The notes under the pieces were generated by a model. The model did not search any database and was not told where the DNA came from. It saw only the letters and a program-made list of their open reading frames with translations. A DNA stretch of 52,520 nt, taken from the NCBI GenBank assembly GCA_046758085.1, contig JBHHZP010000004.1, forward strand, positions 1-52,520, in the 5' to 3' direction. Positions 36,941 through 45,405 of the stretch are shown piece after piece. The position numbers and the translations under genes are program-made. Numbering within the stretch: the first letter of the stretch is position 1; each line of letters starts with the position of its first letter. Source of the stretch: VRUB01 sp046758085. GTDB lineage: Bacteria > Pseudomonadota > Gammaproteobacteria > Acidiferrobacterales > SPGG2.

Positions 36941-38593
36941 ATGACCAAATTCGTATTTGTGACTGGCGGGGTGGTATCTTCCCTAGGGAAGGGAATCGCC
37001 TCCGCCTCCCTCGGCGCGTTGCTTGAAGCGCGCGGCCTGAAAATTACCCTCCTCAAGTTCGACCCTTACATCAACGTTGATCCTGGAACGATGAGCCCAT
37101 TCCAGCACGGCGAGGTGTATGTGACGGATGATGGCGCCGAAACGGATTTGGATCTGGGGCATTATGAACGTTTTGTTCGCTCTACGACAAGCCGCAACAA
37201 CAATTACACCACCGGGCGCATTTACGAAAGCGTGATTCGCAAAGAACGCCGCGGTGACTATCTCGGCGCGACCGTGCAGGTAATTCCGCATATCACCGAT
37301 GAAATCAAGCACTGCATATTGCAAGGCTCGGACGCTGCCGATGTGGCCATTGTCGAAATCGGCGGAACCGTCGGGGACATCGAGTCGCTACCGTTTCTTG
37401 AAGGTATCAGACAAATGGGTATCGAGCTTGCACCCGATGAGGCAGCCTATATTCACCTTACATTGGTGCCCTATATGTCTGCAACCGGCGAGATAAAGAC
37501 CAAGCCCACACAGCACTCCGTGAAAGAGCTGCGCTCCATCGGCATTCAGCCGGACGTGCTGCTGTGCCGGTCCGAGCGACGCCTGCCAGAGGAGGAGCGA
37601 CGCAAGATCGCCTTGTTTACCAACGTGCCGCGGGACGCAGTCATCTCGGCGGTTGACGTCAACAATATTTACAAGATTCCGGCCATGCTGCACGAGCAGG
37701 GGCTGGACGACATCATCGTGCGTAAGCTGAATCTCGATGCCCCTGATGGAGACCTGTCCGAGTGGGACAAGGTTATCTATGACCTGGAACATCCCGATGG
37801 AGAAGTTACGGTTGCCATGGTGGGCAAATACGTCAACCTGACAGATTCATACAAGTCACTATCGGAAGCCTTGGTGCACGCCGGCATTCATGCGCGTACA
37901 CGTGTCAACATCCGCTATGTCGATTCAGAGCAGATCGAAAGTCAGGGCACTGGCGAGCTCGAGGGCGTAGATGCGATCCTGGTGCCAGGTGGGTTCGGCG
38001 AACGAGGCATCGAGGGGAAGATCGATACAGTACGCTACGCACGCACGCACAGTATTCCGTATCTCGGAATTTGCCTGGGTATGCAGGTAGCGGTTATTGA
38101 GTTTGCTCGCAACGCCGCCGGTCTCAAGCATGCGCAAAGCACGGAGTTTGATGCCAACACACCGGACCCGGTGATCGCGTTGGTTACCGAATGGGTCGAT
38201 GCCGAGGGCAACAGGGAGCTGCGCAGCGAGGACAGTGATCTTGGCGGCACCATGCGCCTGGGGGGGCAGGAATGCCGGCTGCTGCGGGGCTCGCGCGTGC
38301 ATGGGTTGTATGGCAAAGATACGGTCGTTGAACGGCATCGGCATCGTTACGAGTTCAACAACCGTTATCGCCAATGCCTGCAGGACGCGGGGCTTCTAAT
38401 CTCGGGAACCTCACTCGATGATCTGCTGGTTGAAATTATTGAGCTGCCGCAGCACCCGTGGTTCATTGGCGTTCAGTTTCACCCGGAATTCACATCTACG
38501 CCGCGTGACGGACATCCGCTGTTTTCGGGGTATATTCGGGCAGCGCGAGAGCATCGGGCGGTACTGGTACGCCAGCAAGTTGCGGTAAGGTGA
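36941..38593 (+). CDS. pyrG: CTP synthase (glutamine hydrolysing)
   Basis: Converts UTP to CTP using glutamine ammonia and ATP. 550 residues. The N-terminal synthase domain opens MTKFVFVTGGVVSSLGKGI; the C-terminal glutamine amidotransferase domain has Cys378 in GICLGMQ and the His-Pro-Glu of FHPEFTS. GGGAG precedes ATG 36941. eno follows; kdsA, often between them in gammaproteobacteria, is absent. Confidence 0.98.
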   Translation: MTKFVFVTGGVVSSLGKGIASASLGALLEARGLKITLLKFDPYINVDPGTMSPFQHGEVYVTDDGAETDLDLGHYERFVRSTTSRNNNYTTGRIYESVIRKERRGDYLGATVQVIPHITDEIKHCILQGSDAADVAIVEIGGTVGDIESLPFLEGIRQMGIELAPDEAAYIHLTLVPYMSATGEIKTKPTQHSVKELRSIGIQPDVLLCRSERRLPEEERRKIALFTNVPRDAVISAVDVNNIYKIPAMLHEQGLDDIIVRKLNLDAPDGDLSEWDKVIYDLEHPDGEVTVAMVGKYVNLTDSYKSLSEALVHAGIHARTRVNIRYVDSEQIESQGTGELEGVDAILVPGGFGERGIEGKIDTVRYARTHSIPYLGICLGMQVAVIEFARNAAGLKHAQSTEFDANTPDPVIALVTEWVDAEGNRELRSEDSDLGGTMRLGGQECRLLRGSRVHGLYGKDTVVERHRHRYEFNNRYRQCLQDAGLLISGTSLDDLLVEIIELPQHPWFIGVQFHPEFTSTPRDGHPLFSGYIRAAREHRAVLVRQQVAVR

Positions 38594-38659
38594 GATTGTA
38601 TGAATCTGCGACCGGGCAGGATCGCCCGTGGCCGCGCGCATGTGGATATCGCGTCATCG

Positions 38660-38681
38660 GGCATAGCACCGTCGCTATGCC
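38660..38681. repeat. Perfect 8-bp hairpin between pyrG and eno
   Basis: GGCATAGC (38660-38667) and GCTATGCC (38674-38681) flank ACCGTC. A smaller hairpin CGGGC/GCCCG lies near 38619-38634. Neither is followed by a T-tract, so they are at most weak or Rho-assisted terminators of pyrG. Confidence 0.4.
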
Positions 38682-38784
38682 GTCCCATATCCCAGGAAAA
38701 ATCGCCGCTGCCTGGAACTGAGCAGGTTCTGGTGACTTTCGGTCCCTGTTGATTAGCGGGTTAGGGAAAGCCCGTAAAGGAAAA

Positions 38785-38814
38785 ATGAGAACGAGATCAC
38801 CATGTCCAAGATAG
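38785..38814 (+). CDS. Possible 9-codon leader peptide overlapping the eno start
   Basis: ATG 38785 encodes MRTRSPCPR and stops at TAG 38812-38814, twelve bases beyond the first base of the eno ATG in another frame. AAAGGA lies about six bases upstream of it, a better ribosome binding site than the GAGA before eno. Translation of it would terminate within eno and could couple to it by reinitiation. This is inference; such short frames arise by chance. Confidence 0.25.
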   Translation: MRTRSPCPR

Positions 38815-40085
38815 TCGGCGTGCATGCACGTGAAATTCTTGACTCACGCGGTAATCCGACCGTAGAGGTAGATATCGAGCTTGAATCCGGCGCCTTCGGA
38901 CGGGCCGCGGTGCCATCAGGTGCATCGACCGGCGAACGCGAGGCGATCGAGTTGCGCGACGGCGATCCTCGCCGTTACGGTGGTAAGGGGGTGCGCAAAG
39001 CAGTGGCGCACGTCAATGACGAGATTTGCCGGGCGCTATTGGGGCAGAATGCACGCCAGCAGGAAACCATTGACCAGGTCATGATTGATCTGGATGGCAC
39101 CGAAAACAAGCGACGTCTCGGTGCCAACGCGATTATTGGCGTGTCGCTCGCAGTCGCCCGCGCTGCGGCCGCGGATATGGACCAGCCACTGTATCGTTAT
39201 ATCGGAAAGGACGATCAGCTATGCATGCCGGTGCCAATGATGAATGTCGTTAATGGCGGGGCGCATGCCGATAACAACATCGACATGCAGGAGTTTATGA
39301 TCTTGCCGGTAGGAGCGCCGAGCTTTTCCGAAGCCTTGCGTTACGGTGCCGAGGTTTTTCATGCGCTCAAAGCGGTGTTGCACGGCAAGGAGCTTAGTAC
39401 GGCCGTTGGCGACGAAGGCGGTTTTGCACCAAGTCTCGCGTCCAACGAGGCGGCGGTCGTAATTATACTTGAGGCCATCGAGAAGGCCGGTTATCGTGCC
39501 GGTAAGGATATTTGTCTGGGGCTCGACTGCGCGAGCTCGGAGTTCTTCAAGGACGGACGCTATGAGTTGGCGTCAGAGGGTCTGAGCCTGACCGCGGCGG
39601 AAATGACCGAGCTCCTTTCAAGATGGGTGAGGCAATACCCGATCGTCACGATCGAAGACGCGATGAGTGAGAATGACTGGCCTGGCTGGGCCGTACTGAC
39701 ACAGGCGTTGGGCCGCGACGTGCAGCTGGTCGGTGACGATGTGTTCGTAACCAACACGCGTATTCTGGAAACGGGTATTCGCGACGAGGTTGCCAATTCC
39801 ATTCTGATCAAGGTCAATCAGATAGGCACGTTGACCGAGACGCTCGCCGCTATCCGCATGGCCAAGGAGGCCGGTTACACAGCCGTTATATCGCATCGCT
39901 CGGGTGAAACGGAAGACACGATTATTGCAGATATCGCGGTGGCTACCGGCGTGGGTCAAATCAAAACCGGATCGCTGTCGCGCTCCGACCGGGTGGCCAA
40001 GTACAACCGGCTACTGCGGATAGAAGAGGAGCTTGGATCCGCAGCGGCCTATCCCGGTCGCGATGCGCTGGCGCCCTTGAGCTAA
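38802..40085 (+). CDS. eno: Enolase
   Basis: Interconverts 2-phosphoglycerate and phosphoenolpyruvate in glycolysis; also part of the RNA degradosome in many gammaproteobacteria. 427 residues. Starts SKIVGVHAREILDSRGNPTVEV; VGDEGGFAPS, VGDDVFVTN, KVNQIGTLTET and SHRSGETEDT hold the catalytic and metal-site residues. ftsB follows after 21 bp. Confidence 0.98.
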   Translation: MSKIVGVHAREILDSRGNPTVEVDIELESGAFGRAAVPSGASTGEREAIELRDGDPRRYGGKGVRKAVAHVNDEICRALLGQNARQQETIDQVMIDLDGTENKRRLGANAIIGVSLAVARAAAADMDQPLYRYIGKDDQLCMPVPMMNVVNGGAHADNNIDMQEFMILPVGAPSFSEALRYGAEVFHALKAVLHGKELSTAVGDEGGFAPSLASNEAAVVIILEAIEKAGYRAGKDICLGLDCASSEFFKDGRYELASEGLSLTAAEMTELLSRWVRQYPIVTIEDAMSENDWPGWAVLTQALGRDVQLVGDDVFVTNTRILETGIRDEVANSILIKVNQIGTLTETLAAIRMAKEAGYTAVISHRSGETEDTIIADIAVATGVGQIKTGSLSRSDRVAKYNRLLRIEEELGSAAAYPGRDALAPLS

Positions 40086-40106
40086 GCTTAGAATGCAATT
40101 ATTGAT

Positions 40107-40397
40107 ATGAATATTATCCGCTACATTCTGTTAGCGTTGTTGCTGGCGCTGCAATACCCGCTGTGGTTCGGCAGCGGGAGCATCCCTGCGGTATGGCATT
40201 TGCGTCAGCAGGTGGAGGCGCAGAAGATCGAGAACGCTCAGCTGCTGGAACGGAACAAGGCGCTTGTGGCCGAGGTCATGGACCTTAAACACGGGCTCGA
40301 CGCGATAGAAGAACGGGCGCGCGCCGAGCTCGGTATGGTGAAGAAGGGCGAAACGTTTTTCCACGTAGTGGAAGGATCTGTACGCAATCGCCGCTAG
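40107..40397 (+). CDS. ftsB: Cell division protein FtsB
   Basis: Small bitopic divisome protein that works with FtsL and FtsQ to activate septal peptidoglycan synthesis. 96 residues: a membrane helix at about residues 4-20, then a periplasmic leucine-zipper-like coiled coil (LRQQVEAQKIENAQLLERNK) and a conserved ARAELGMVKKGETFF motif. The gene after eno is ftsB in many gammaproteobacteria. ispD and ispF, usual next neighbours, are not here. Confidence 0.94.
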   Translation: MNIIRYILLALLLALQYPLWFGSGSIPAVWHLRQQVEAQKIENAQLLERNKALVAEVMDLKHGLDAIEERARAELGMVKKGETFFHVVEGSVRNRR

Positions 40398-40416
40398 CCC
40401 GGGAATTGCGTGAACT

Positions 40417-40572
40417 CACCGCAGAGAGCACAAGGATCGCAGAGAAGACAAATCCTTAAACACCGCCCGTGGTAACCGCCCCCGGGGCACAGTGTGACAC
40501 CGTAGCCCCTTTGAGATCAGACCAAAACCGTTCGACCTTCCGTTCTCTGCGTCCTTTGCGTGCTCTGCGGTG
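40417..40572. repeat. MITE-like element with about 30-bp imperfect terminal inverted repeats
   Basis: The left end (40417-40446) reads CACCGCAGAG, then a diverged middle, then CGCAGAGAA. The reverse complement of the right end (40543-40572) has the same ten-base start and nine-base end, with a middle that differs by a shift (AGCACAAGGAT against CACGCAAAGGA). The enclosed 96 bp are noncoding. Related CGCAGAG/CACGCAAAGGA repeats are known to recur in unrelated bacterial genomes. It lies between convergent ftsB and ygfZ. Confidence 0.7.
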
Positions 40573-40623
40573 AAATATTTGGGTTAGCCGGACCGCGTGC
40601 ATGAGCACTTATTGTGCGTGCGG

Positions 40624-40651
40624 GGCGGCGCAAACGCTTGTCGGCGCCGCC
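40624..40651. repeat. GC-rich hairpin between convergent ftsB and ygfZ
   Basis: GGCGGCGC (40624-40631) pairs with GCGCCGCC (40644-40651) across a 12-base loop, 25 bp from the ygfZ stop. There is no T-tract; it may still help end both transcripts. The rest of 40398-40675 holds only the MITE-like element and no gene. Confidence 0.4.
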
Positions 40652-40675
40652 GGGCGCAGATGCACCAGTGAGTTA

Positions 40676-41722
40676 CTATGCGGGAGTGAGCGGATAGGGC
40701 AGGGCTTGTACCGTGAGTCGTGGTCCACGCTCACGGCCCAGATAAAGCTCTCCGGCTTCTGCGCTGCTGATGTGAACGACGGCCAGCATATCGTAGCCGC
40801 CATCGGGTGAGGGTTGGGCGTCGACCACGTTGCCGCTCGACTGGCCAGGAAGATCCGGTGCATAGATGGTCTCGCCGCGCTGAGGGACCGTGTCCACCAT
40901 CGCATGTAGGCGATACATGCGTTGTTTGAGTCTACCGAGAAATTGCATGCGGGCGATGATTTCCTGACCGACATAACAGCCTTTGTTGAAACTGACGCCA
41001 CCCACAAGCTCCAGATTGGTCATTTGCGGCACGAACGCCTCTGACGTCTCTGGGAAGACATTCGGGATGCCGGCCTTGATGTCCAGCCAGGCCCAGACCG
41101 GTGCACCAACAGCGGTTGCGCGACCGCGGAATTGCCGCCAGAGCACTTGAGCCACCTGTGCCGGTGCAATCACTTCGAAGCGAGGCTCGTGTCCCCGTAC
41201 ACGTATAAGTGTCACATCATCGCCGATGCTGCACGAGTCGTCGTCTTGTTCCGGTGCGTGTCCCAGTTCCTGGTGCAAGATCGCTTCGGCCTGCGGGCCT
41301 GCGATACCGAGGCGCTGCAGCTCGTCGTCTGCTGAATCTAACGTAACGTTCGTACGGAGGATGTACAAGCGCAATCGCTGCATAATCGTGTCACGCATGG
41401 ACAGCGGAAGCTCCAGCAGAAATTTCTGTTCACGCATGAAAATACGAAAGATGGCCAACATACGCCCTTTGGAATTACAGTATGCGCTGATTGTGCTGTG
41501 AGCCGCGTCGACCAGGCTGATGTCATTCGTAAGCTGGCCTTGCAGAAAATCTTTAACGTCATTGCCGCGCGCACGAATTAATGACCGACTCGACAGATCG
41601 GCGAGTACAGTGCTCTTGGTGGCGGCCTGGCGTTCCGCATCCGGGTCACCAAAGTGTTGCACCCTGCCGTCCATTACGACAGCGCCGACGTTCCGCAGAA
41701 AGACATTCCAGTTCGCATGCAT
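40676..41722 (-). CDS. ygfZ: Folate-binding tRNA-modifying/Fe-S protein YgfZ
   Basis: Tetrahydrofolate-binding protein related to the glycine cleavage T-protein; supports Fe-S enzymes such as MiaB. The family signature KGCYVGQE (near residues 246-253, followed by RMQFLGRLKQRMYRL) is intact, including its cysteine. ATG 41722 (MHANWNVFLRNVGAVV) gives 348 residues and a typical start; an ATG 17 codons upstream also exists. It is divergent from sdhC, whose product needs Fe-S partners. Confidence 0.92.
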   Translation of the reverse strand: MHANWNVFLRNVGAVVMDGRVQHFGDPDAERQAATKSTVLADLSSRSLIRARGNDVKDFLQGQLTNDISLVDAAHSTISAYCNSKGRMLAIFRIFMREQKFLLELPLSMRDTIMQRLRLYILRTNVTLDSADDELQRLGIAGPQAEAILHQELGHAPEQDDDSCSIGDDVTLIRVRGHEPRFEVIAPAQVAQVLWRQFRGRATAVGAPVWAWLDIKAGIPNVFPETSEAFVPQMTNLELVGGVSFNKGCYVGQEIIARMQFLGRLKQRMYRLHAMVDTVPQRGETIYAPDLPGQSSGNVVDAQPSPDGGYDMLAVVHISSAEAGELYLGRERGPRLTVQALPYPLTPA

Positions 41723-41812
41723 TCGCGTGCCGTCATAGCGACATATGGGGGTCCGAATGATAGCGAATTCCATCTTTAGGCGAAACCGGATGCGCTATAT
41801 CGGTGCTTCCGG

Positions 41813-41818
41813 TATAAT
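41813..41818 (+). promoter_or_regulatory. Likely -10 element for the sdhCDAB operon
   Basis: A perfect TATAAT lies 62 bp upstream of the sdhC ATG. The -35 region at the right spacing (ATGCGC, 41790-41795) matches poorly, so the promoter might need an activator. GGAGG at about 41853-41857 is far upstream of the start codon. Confidence 0.4.
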
Positions 41819-41880
41819 TCCGGCCTGCTCGCTATCCAGATCCTTGTGGATACGGAGGTAGACCAAACAACACTAAAGAT

Positions 41881-42261
41881 ATGGATACAGTCAAAAAACG
41901 ACCTGTCTACCTGAACCTGTTCAAGATACACCTTCCCGTTGGAGGTGTTGTATCAATCGCCCACCGCGTCACCGGTGTCGTGCTAGCCGTCCTTTTTCCG
42001 TTTGGCATCTACTTACTGCAGCTGTCTTTGCGAGACGCTTCAGGATTCGATCGCGCCACCACCATTCTTTCATCCGTATCCGGCCGCATCGCCGTTCTCC
42101 TGCTGACCTGGATCTTCGCGCAACATTTCTTTTCGGGCGTGCGGCATTTACTTCTGGACCTCGACGTCGGAGTTGAGAAAGGGACGGCGCGTCGCAGCGC
42201 CTGGCTGACCTGGGTCGGTTCCGTTATCACCGTGTTATTGGCGGCTGTCTGGATCATATGA
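41881..42261 (+). CDS. sdhC: Succinate dehydrogenase cytochrome b556 subunit
   Basis: Membrane anchor of complex II, binding heme b and ubiquinone. 126 residues with three membrane helices. SIAHRVTGV is the family signature, and His82 in QHFFSGVRHLLLD aligns with the heme-ligating His84 of the E. coli protein. ATG 41881. The stop overlaps the sdhD start by 4 bp. Confidence 0.96.
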   Translation: MDTVKKRPVYLNLFKIHLPVGGVVSIAHRVTGVVLAVLFPFGIYLLQLSLRDASGFDRATTILSSVSGRIAVLLLTWIFAQHFFSGVRHLLLDLDVGVEKGTARRSAWLTWVGSVITVLLAAVWII

Positions 42262-42611
42262 TACCGAGGCCCATAGGAAGCGTCGGCTCCGGGTTGGGCG
42301 AGTGGTTATTGCAGCGCGTGACCGCACTGTATATAGGCGCGTTCGCGCTGTATTTGCTGTTCCGCTTTATTGCCGCGCCGGTGAGCGACTACGTCGCGTG
42401 GAAATCGTGGTTTGCCGCGGGCGGCATACGGATCTCGTTGGCGCTTTTCGTGACGAGCCTGCTGATCCACTCTTGGATCGGCATGCGCAGCGTGTTTATG
42501 GATTACGTGAAACCGGGATGGCTGCGTTTTGCCGTCTCGCTGCTTACCGCCACGGGTCTGTTGTTGCTCGCGGTGTGGGCGGCTGACGTCTTGATCCAGG
42601 GCGGACGCTGA
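42258..42611 (+). CDS. sdhD: Succinate dehydrogenase hydrophobic anchor subunit
   Basis: Second membrane anchor. 117 residues, three helices. His71 in LIHSWIGMRSVF and Tyr83 in MDYVKP align with the E. coli heme ligand and quinone-site tyrosine. The ATG at 42258 lies in an ATGA overlap with sdhC. The stop shares one base with the sdhA start. Confidence 0.95.
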   Translation: MIPRPIGSVGSGLGEWLLQRVTALYIGAFALYLLFRFIAAPVSDYVAWKSWFAAGGIRISLALFVTSLLIHSWIGMRSVFMDYVKPGWLRFAVSLLTATGLLLLAVWAADVLIQGGR

Positions 42612-44374
42612 TGAGCGTTGCCCGACGGCGCTTTGATTGTCTGGTGGTTGGCGCGGGCGGCGCAGGGCTCAGAGCGGCCTTGCAGTTGGCCCATGGTGAG
42701 GCGCACGTGGCGGTTGTCTCCAAGGTATTCCCCACGCGCTCACACACGGTCGCGGCGCAGGGCGGGATCAACGCCGCGCTTGGGAACGTGCTGCCAGATA
42801 ACTGGCACTGGCACATGTATGACACCGTCAAGGGAAGCGATTACCTTGGCGATCAAGATGCCATCGAATACATGTGCCGGGCGGCGTCTCACGTCGTGAT
42901 CGAACTCGAGCACTATGGTGTGCCGTTTACGCGCCTGGAAAATGGCCGCATTTACCAGCGACCATTCGGCGGGCAGAGCCTGAACTTCGGCGGTGAGCAA
43001 GCCGCACGCACCTGCCCCGCAGCCGACCGCACCGGTCACGCCATGTTGCATTCGCTCTATCAGCAAAACGTACGGGCAAAGACGTACTTCTTTGATGAAT
43101 TTTTTGCGGTTGATCTGCTGATGGATGACCAGGGTTACGCTGTCGGTGCGCTAGTGTTGGAAATCGAGACCGGCGAGCCGCTCGTGATCGAGGCGAAGAC
43201 GACCATGCTCGCGACCGGCGGGAACGGCCGTATGTATCGCACCACGAGCAACGCATTGATCAACACCGGTGACGGTATGGCCATGGCACTGCGTGCCGGA
43301 ATCCCGCTGCAGGACATGGAGTTCTACCAGATCCACCCGACCGGGATCGCGGGTATGGGAATGCTGATCTCTGAGGGCGTGCGCGGCGAGGGCGGATACC
43401 TGATCAACAGCGACGGCGAACGTTTCATGGAACACTACGCACCGCATGCAAAGGACCTCGCTAGTCGTGATGTCGTCAGTCGCTCGATTGTGACGGAAGT
43501 GCGCGGGGGCCGTGGCTGTGGGCCGCATAAAGATCACGTGCTTCTAAAGCTGGATCACTTGGGGGCTGACATCATCAAAAAGCGCCTGCCCGGGATCCGC
43601 GAGCTGGCGATCCGATTCGCCCACACCGACCCCATCGAGCAACCGATACCGGTCTACCCCACGGCGCATTACGTCATGGGCGGGGTCCCGACCAACCGCT
43701 ACGGCCAGGTCGTGGTGCCAGTAGCGCGAGGTCCAGAGGAGTCGGTACCGGGCCTGTATGCCGTGGGTGAGTGCGCATGCGTTTCGGTCCACGGCGCAAA
43801 CCGCCTGGGCGGGAACTCGCTGCTGGACCTGGTGGTCTTCGGCCGTGCCGCCGGAAACCATATTCTGGAATATCTTGCCGAGAATCGTTATCAGCGGCCG
43901 GTGCCCGCGGCGAGCGTGGAACAGGCGATGGCACGCCTTACGCGCTGGGAGTGCAAGGGGGACGGGGAATCGGTGGATGAGATTCGCGAGACGCTGCGCA
44001 AGACCATGGAGGATTACTGTGGCGTGTTCCGTACGCAAGAGGTTCTGGATGAAGGCGTGAAGCGTGTGCTGGAGCTGGAACAACGTTTAAAAGATGCGGT
44101 GCTTCACGACCATAGCCGGATCTTTAATACTGCGCGCATTGACGCACTGGAGCTGGAAAACCTGATGGATGTGTCGATCGCCACGGTGGTATCGGCGGCA
44201 GCGCGCAAAGAAAGCCGGGGGGCGCATTCGCGCCTGGATTATCCCACACGGGATGATGAAAACTGGCTCAAGCACACGCTGTGCTTCCAAGACGGGCACA
44301 GACTGGATTATAAGCCTGTTCGCATGAAACCGCTGAGCGTCGAGCCATTTCCACCTAAAGAACGGGTATATTAG
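42611..44374 (+). CDS. sdhA: Succinate dehydrogenase flavoprotein subunit
   Basis: Oxidises succinate to fumarate with covalent FAD. 587 residues. The Rossmann loop GAGGAGL is at residues 14-20, and His45 in RSHTVAAQGG is the FAD attachment site, installed by the SdhE encoded downstream. Active-site segments include FYQIHPTGI, EGVRGEGGYL and AHYVMGGVPTN. TGATG junction with sdhD. An 81-bp gap then precedes sdhB, containing short GAGTA-type tandem-like units near 44382. Confidence 0.98.
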   Translation: MSVARRRFDCLVVGAGGAGLRAALQLAHGEAHVAVVSKVFPTRSHTVAAQGGINAALGNVLPDNWHWHMYDTVKGSDYLGDQDAIEYMCRAASHVVIELEHYGVPFTRLENGRIYQRPFGGQSLNFGGEQAARTCPAADRTGHAMLHSLYQQNVRAKTYFFDEFFAVDLLMDDQGYAVGALVLEIETGEPLVIEAKTTMLATGGNGRMYRTTSNALINTGDGMAMALRAGIPLQDMEFYQIHPTGIAGMGMLISEGVRGEGGYLINSDGERFMEHYAPHAKDLASRDVVSRSIVTEVRGGRGCGPHKDHVLLKLDHLGADIIKKRLPGIRELAIRFAHTDPIEQPIPVYPTAHYVMGGVPTNRYGQVVVPVARGPEESVPGLYAVGECACVSVHGANRLGGNSLLDLVVFGRAAGNHILEYLAENRYQRPVPAASVEQAMARLTRWECKGDGESVDEIRETLRKTMEDYCGVFRTQEVLDEGVKRVLELEQRLKDAVLHDHSRIFNTARIDALELENLMDVSIATVVSAAARKESRGAHSRLDYPTRDDENWLKHTLCFQDGHRLDYKPVRMKPLSVEPFPPKERVY

Positions 44375-44455
44375 TTTTAATAGCGAGTAACGAGTAGTGA
44401 GCGCCGATAGCCGAGTGCAAGGGGATGAGATAAACGAAGTAGAGGGCAGTGTAAC

Positions 44456-45157
44456 GTGGCCATGAAATTCTTGATCTATCGATACAATCCCGAAGCCGAT
44501 GCGCGGCCGCACGTGCAAGCATTCGAACTTGCGGATGATTGTGGTGCGGTCATGTTGCTCGATGCGTTGATGCTGCTCAAGGCCAAGGATGACAGCTTGA
44601 CCTTTCGCCGTTCCTGCAAAGAGGGTGTCTGTGGCTCCGATGCGATGAACATCAACGGACGTAACGGCCTGGCATGCATTCTTCCGCTAAAGGACTTGAA
44701 GCAACCGATCGAGGTGCGACCGTTGCCGGGATTGCCGGTGATCCGCGATCTGGTCGTTGATCTGACACAGTTTTACAACCAATATCGATCGATCAAGCCA
44801 TGGCTGATCAATCATGATCCAGAGCCTGAAATTGAACGATTGCAGAAACCTGAGGACCGTGATCGACTAGATGGGCTCTACGAGTGTATCTTGTGTGCGT
44901 GTTGTTCAACGTCGTGCCCCTCGTTCTGGTGGAATCCGGACCGATTTCTTGGGCCCGCTGCGTTGCTGCAGGCGTGGCGGTTTCTGGCGGACAGCCGCGA
45001 TCAGGCGACGGGCGAGCGACTGGATGATCTACAAGATCCCTACCGCCTGTTCCGGTGTCACACGATTATGAATTGTACGGAGGTCTGCCCTAAGGACCTC
45101 AATCCTACGCGTGCGATCGGCAAGATTAAGGAGATGCTGGTACAGCGAAGCTTGTGA
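44456..45157 (+). CDS. sdhB: Succinate dehydrogenase iron-sulfur subunit
   Basis: Electron-transfer subunit. 233 residues. The 2Fe-2S site is Cys54, Cys59, Asp62 and Cys74, matching the E. coli Cys/Asp pattern. CILCACCSTSCP holds 4Fe-4S ligands; CHTIMNCTEVCPKDLNP gives the 3Fe-4S and remaining cysteines. GTG 44456 follows GAGGG with good spacing; ATG 44462 is an alternative. It overlaps sdhE by 4 bp. Confidence 0.97.
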   Translation: MAMKFLIYRYNPEADARPHVQAFELADDCGAVMLLDALMLLKAKDDSLTFRRSCKEGVCGSDAMNINGRNGLACILPLKDLKQPIEVRPLPGLPVIRDLVVDLTQFYNQYRSIKPWLINHDPEPEIERLQKPEDRDRLDGLYECILCACCSTSCPSFWWNPDRFLGPAALLQAWRFLADSRDQATGERLDDLQDPYRLFRCHTIMNCTEVCPKDLNPTRAIGKIKEMLVQRSL

Positions 45158-45405
45158 ACGAGTCCGAGGAGCTAAGGCGCCTGCGTTGGCGCTGCCGGCG
45201 CGGCTTACTCGAGCTGGATGTGATGCTGCAGGCGTTTGTCGATCGTGCTTATATAAGCTTGGCGCCATCGGAGCGGGTGGCATTCCAACGGTTGCTGTCG
45301 GAGCCCGACCTTGTTTTGCTCGAGTACATCAACGGCATTCAGCCGGTCGCGGATGAGGAGTTAAGGTGTATTGTCAGAAAGATTCGACAATACCCTGATT
45401 TTTAA
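45154..45405 (+). CDS. sdhE: FAD assembly factor SdhE
   Basis: Small cytoplasmic protein required for covalent flavinylation of SdhA. 83 residues. The family motif RRGLLELD at residues 15-22 includes the glycine known to be needed for flavin attachment. GTG start in a GTGA overlap with sdhB. Operon position after sdhCDAB fits its role. The 3' end overlaps the ygfX-like frame by 35 bp. Confidence 0.94.
   Translation: MNESEELRRLRWRCRRGLLELDVMLQAFVDRAYISLAPSERVAFQRLLSEPDLVLLEYINGIQPVADEELRCIVRKIRQYPDF

Noticed and set aside
44380..44420. GAGTAACGAGTAGTGAG units between sdhA and sdhB, considered as a tandem repeat array
   Set aside because: Only two to three imperfect units are present, too few to call an array.
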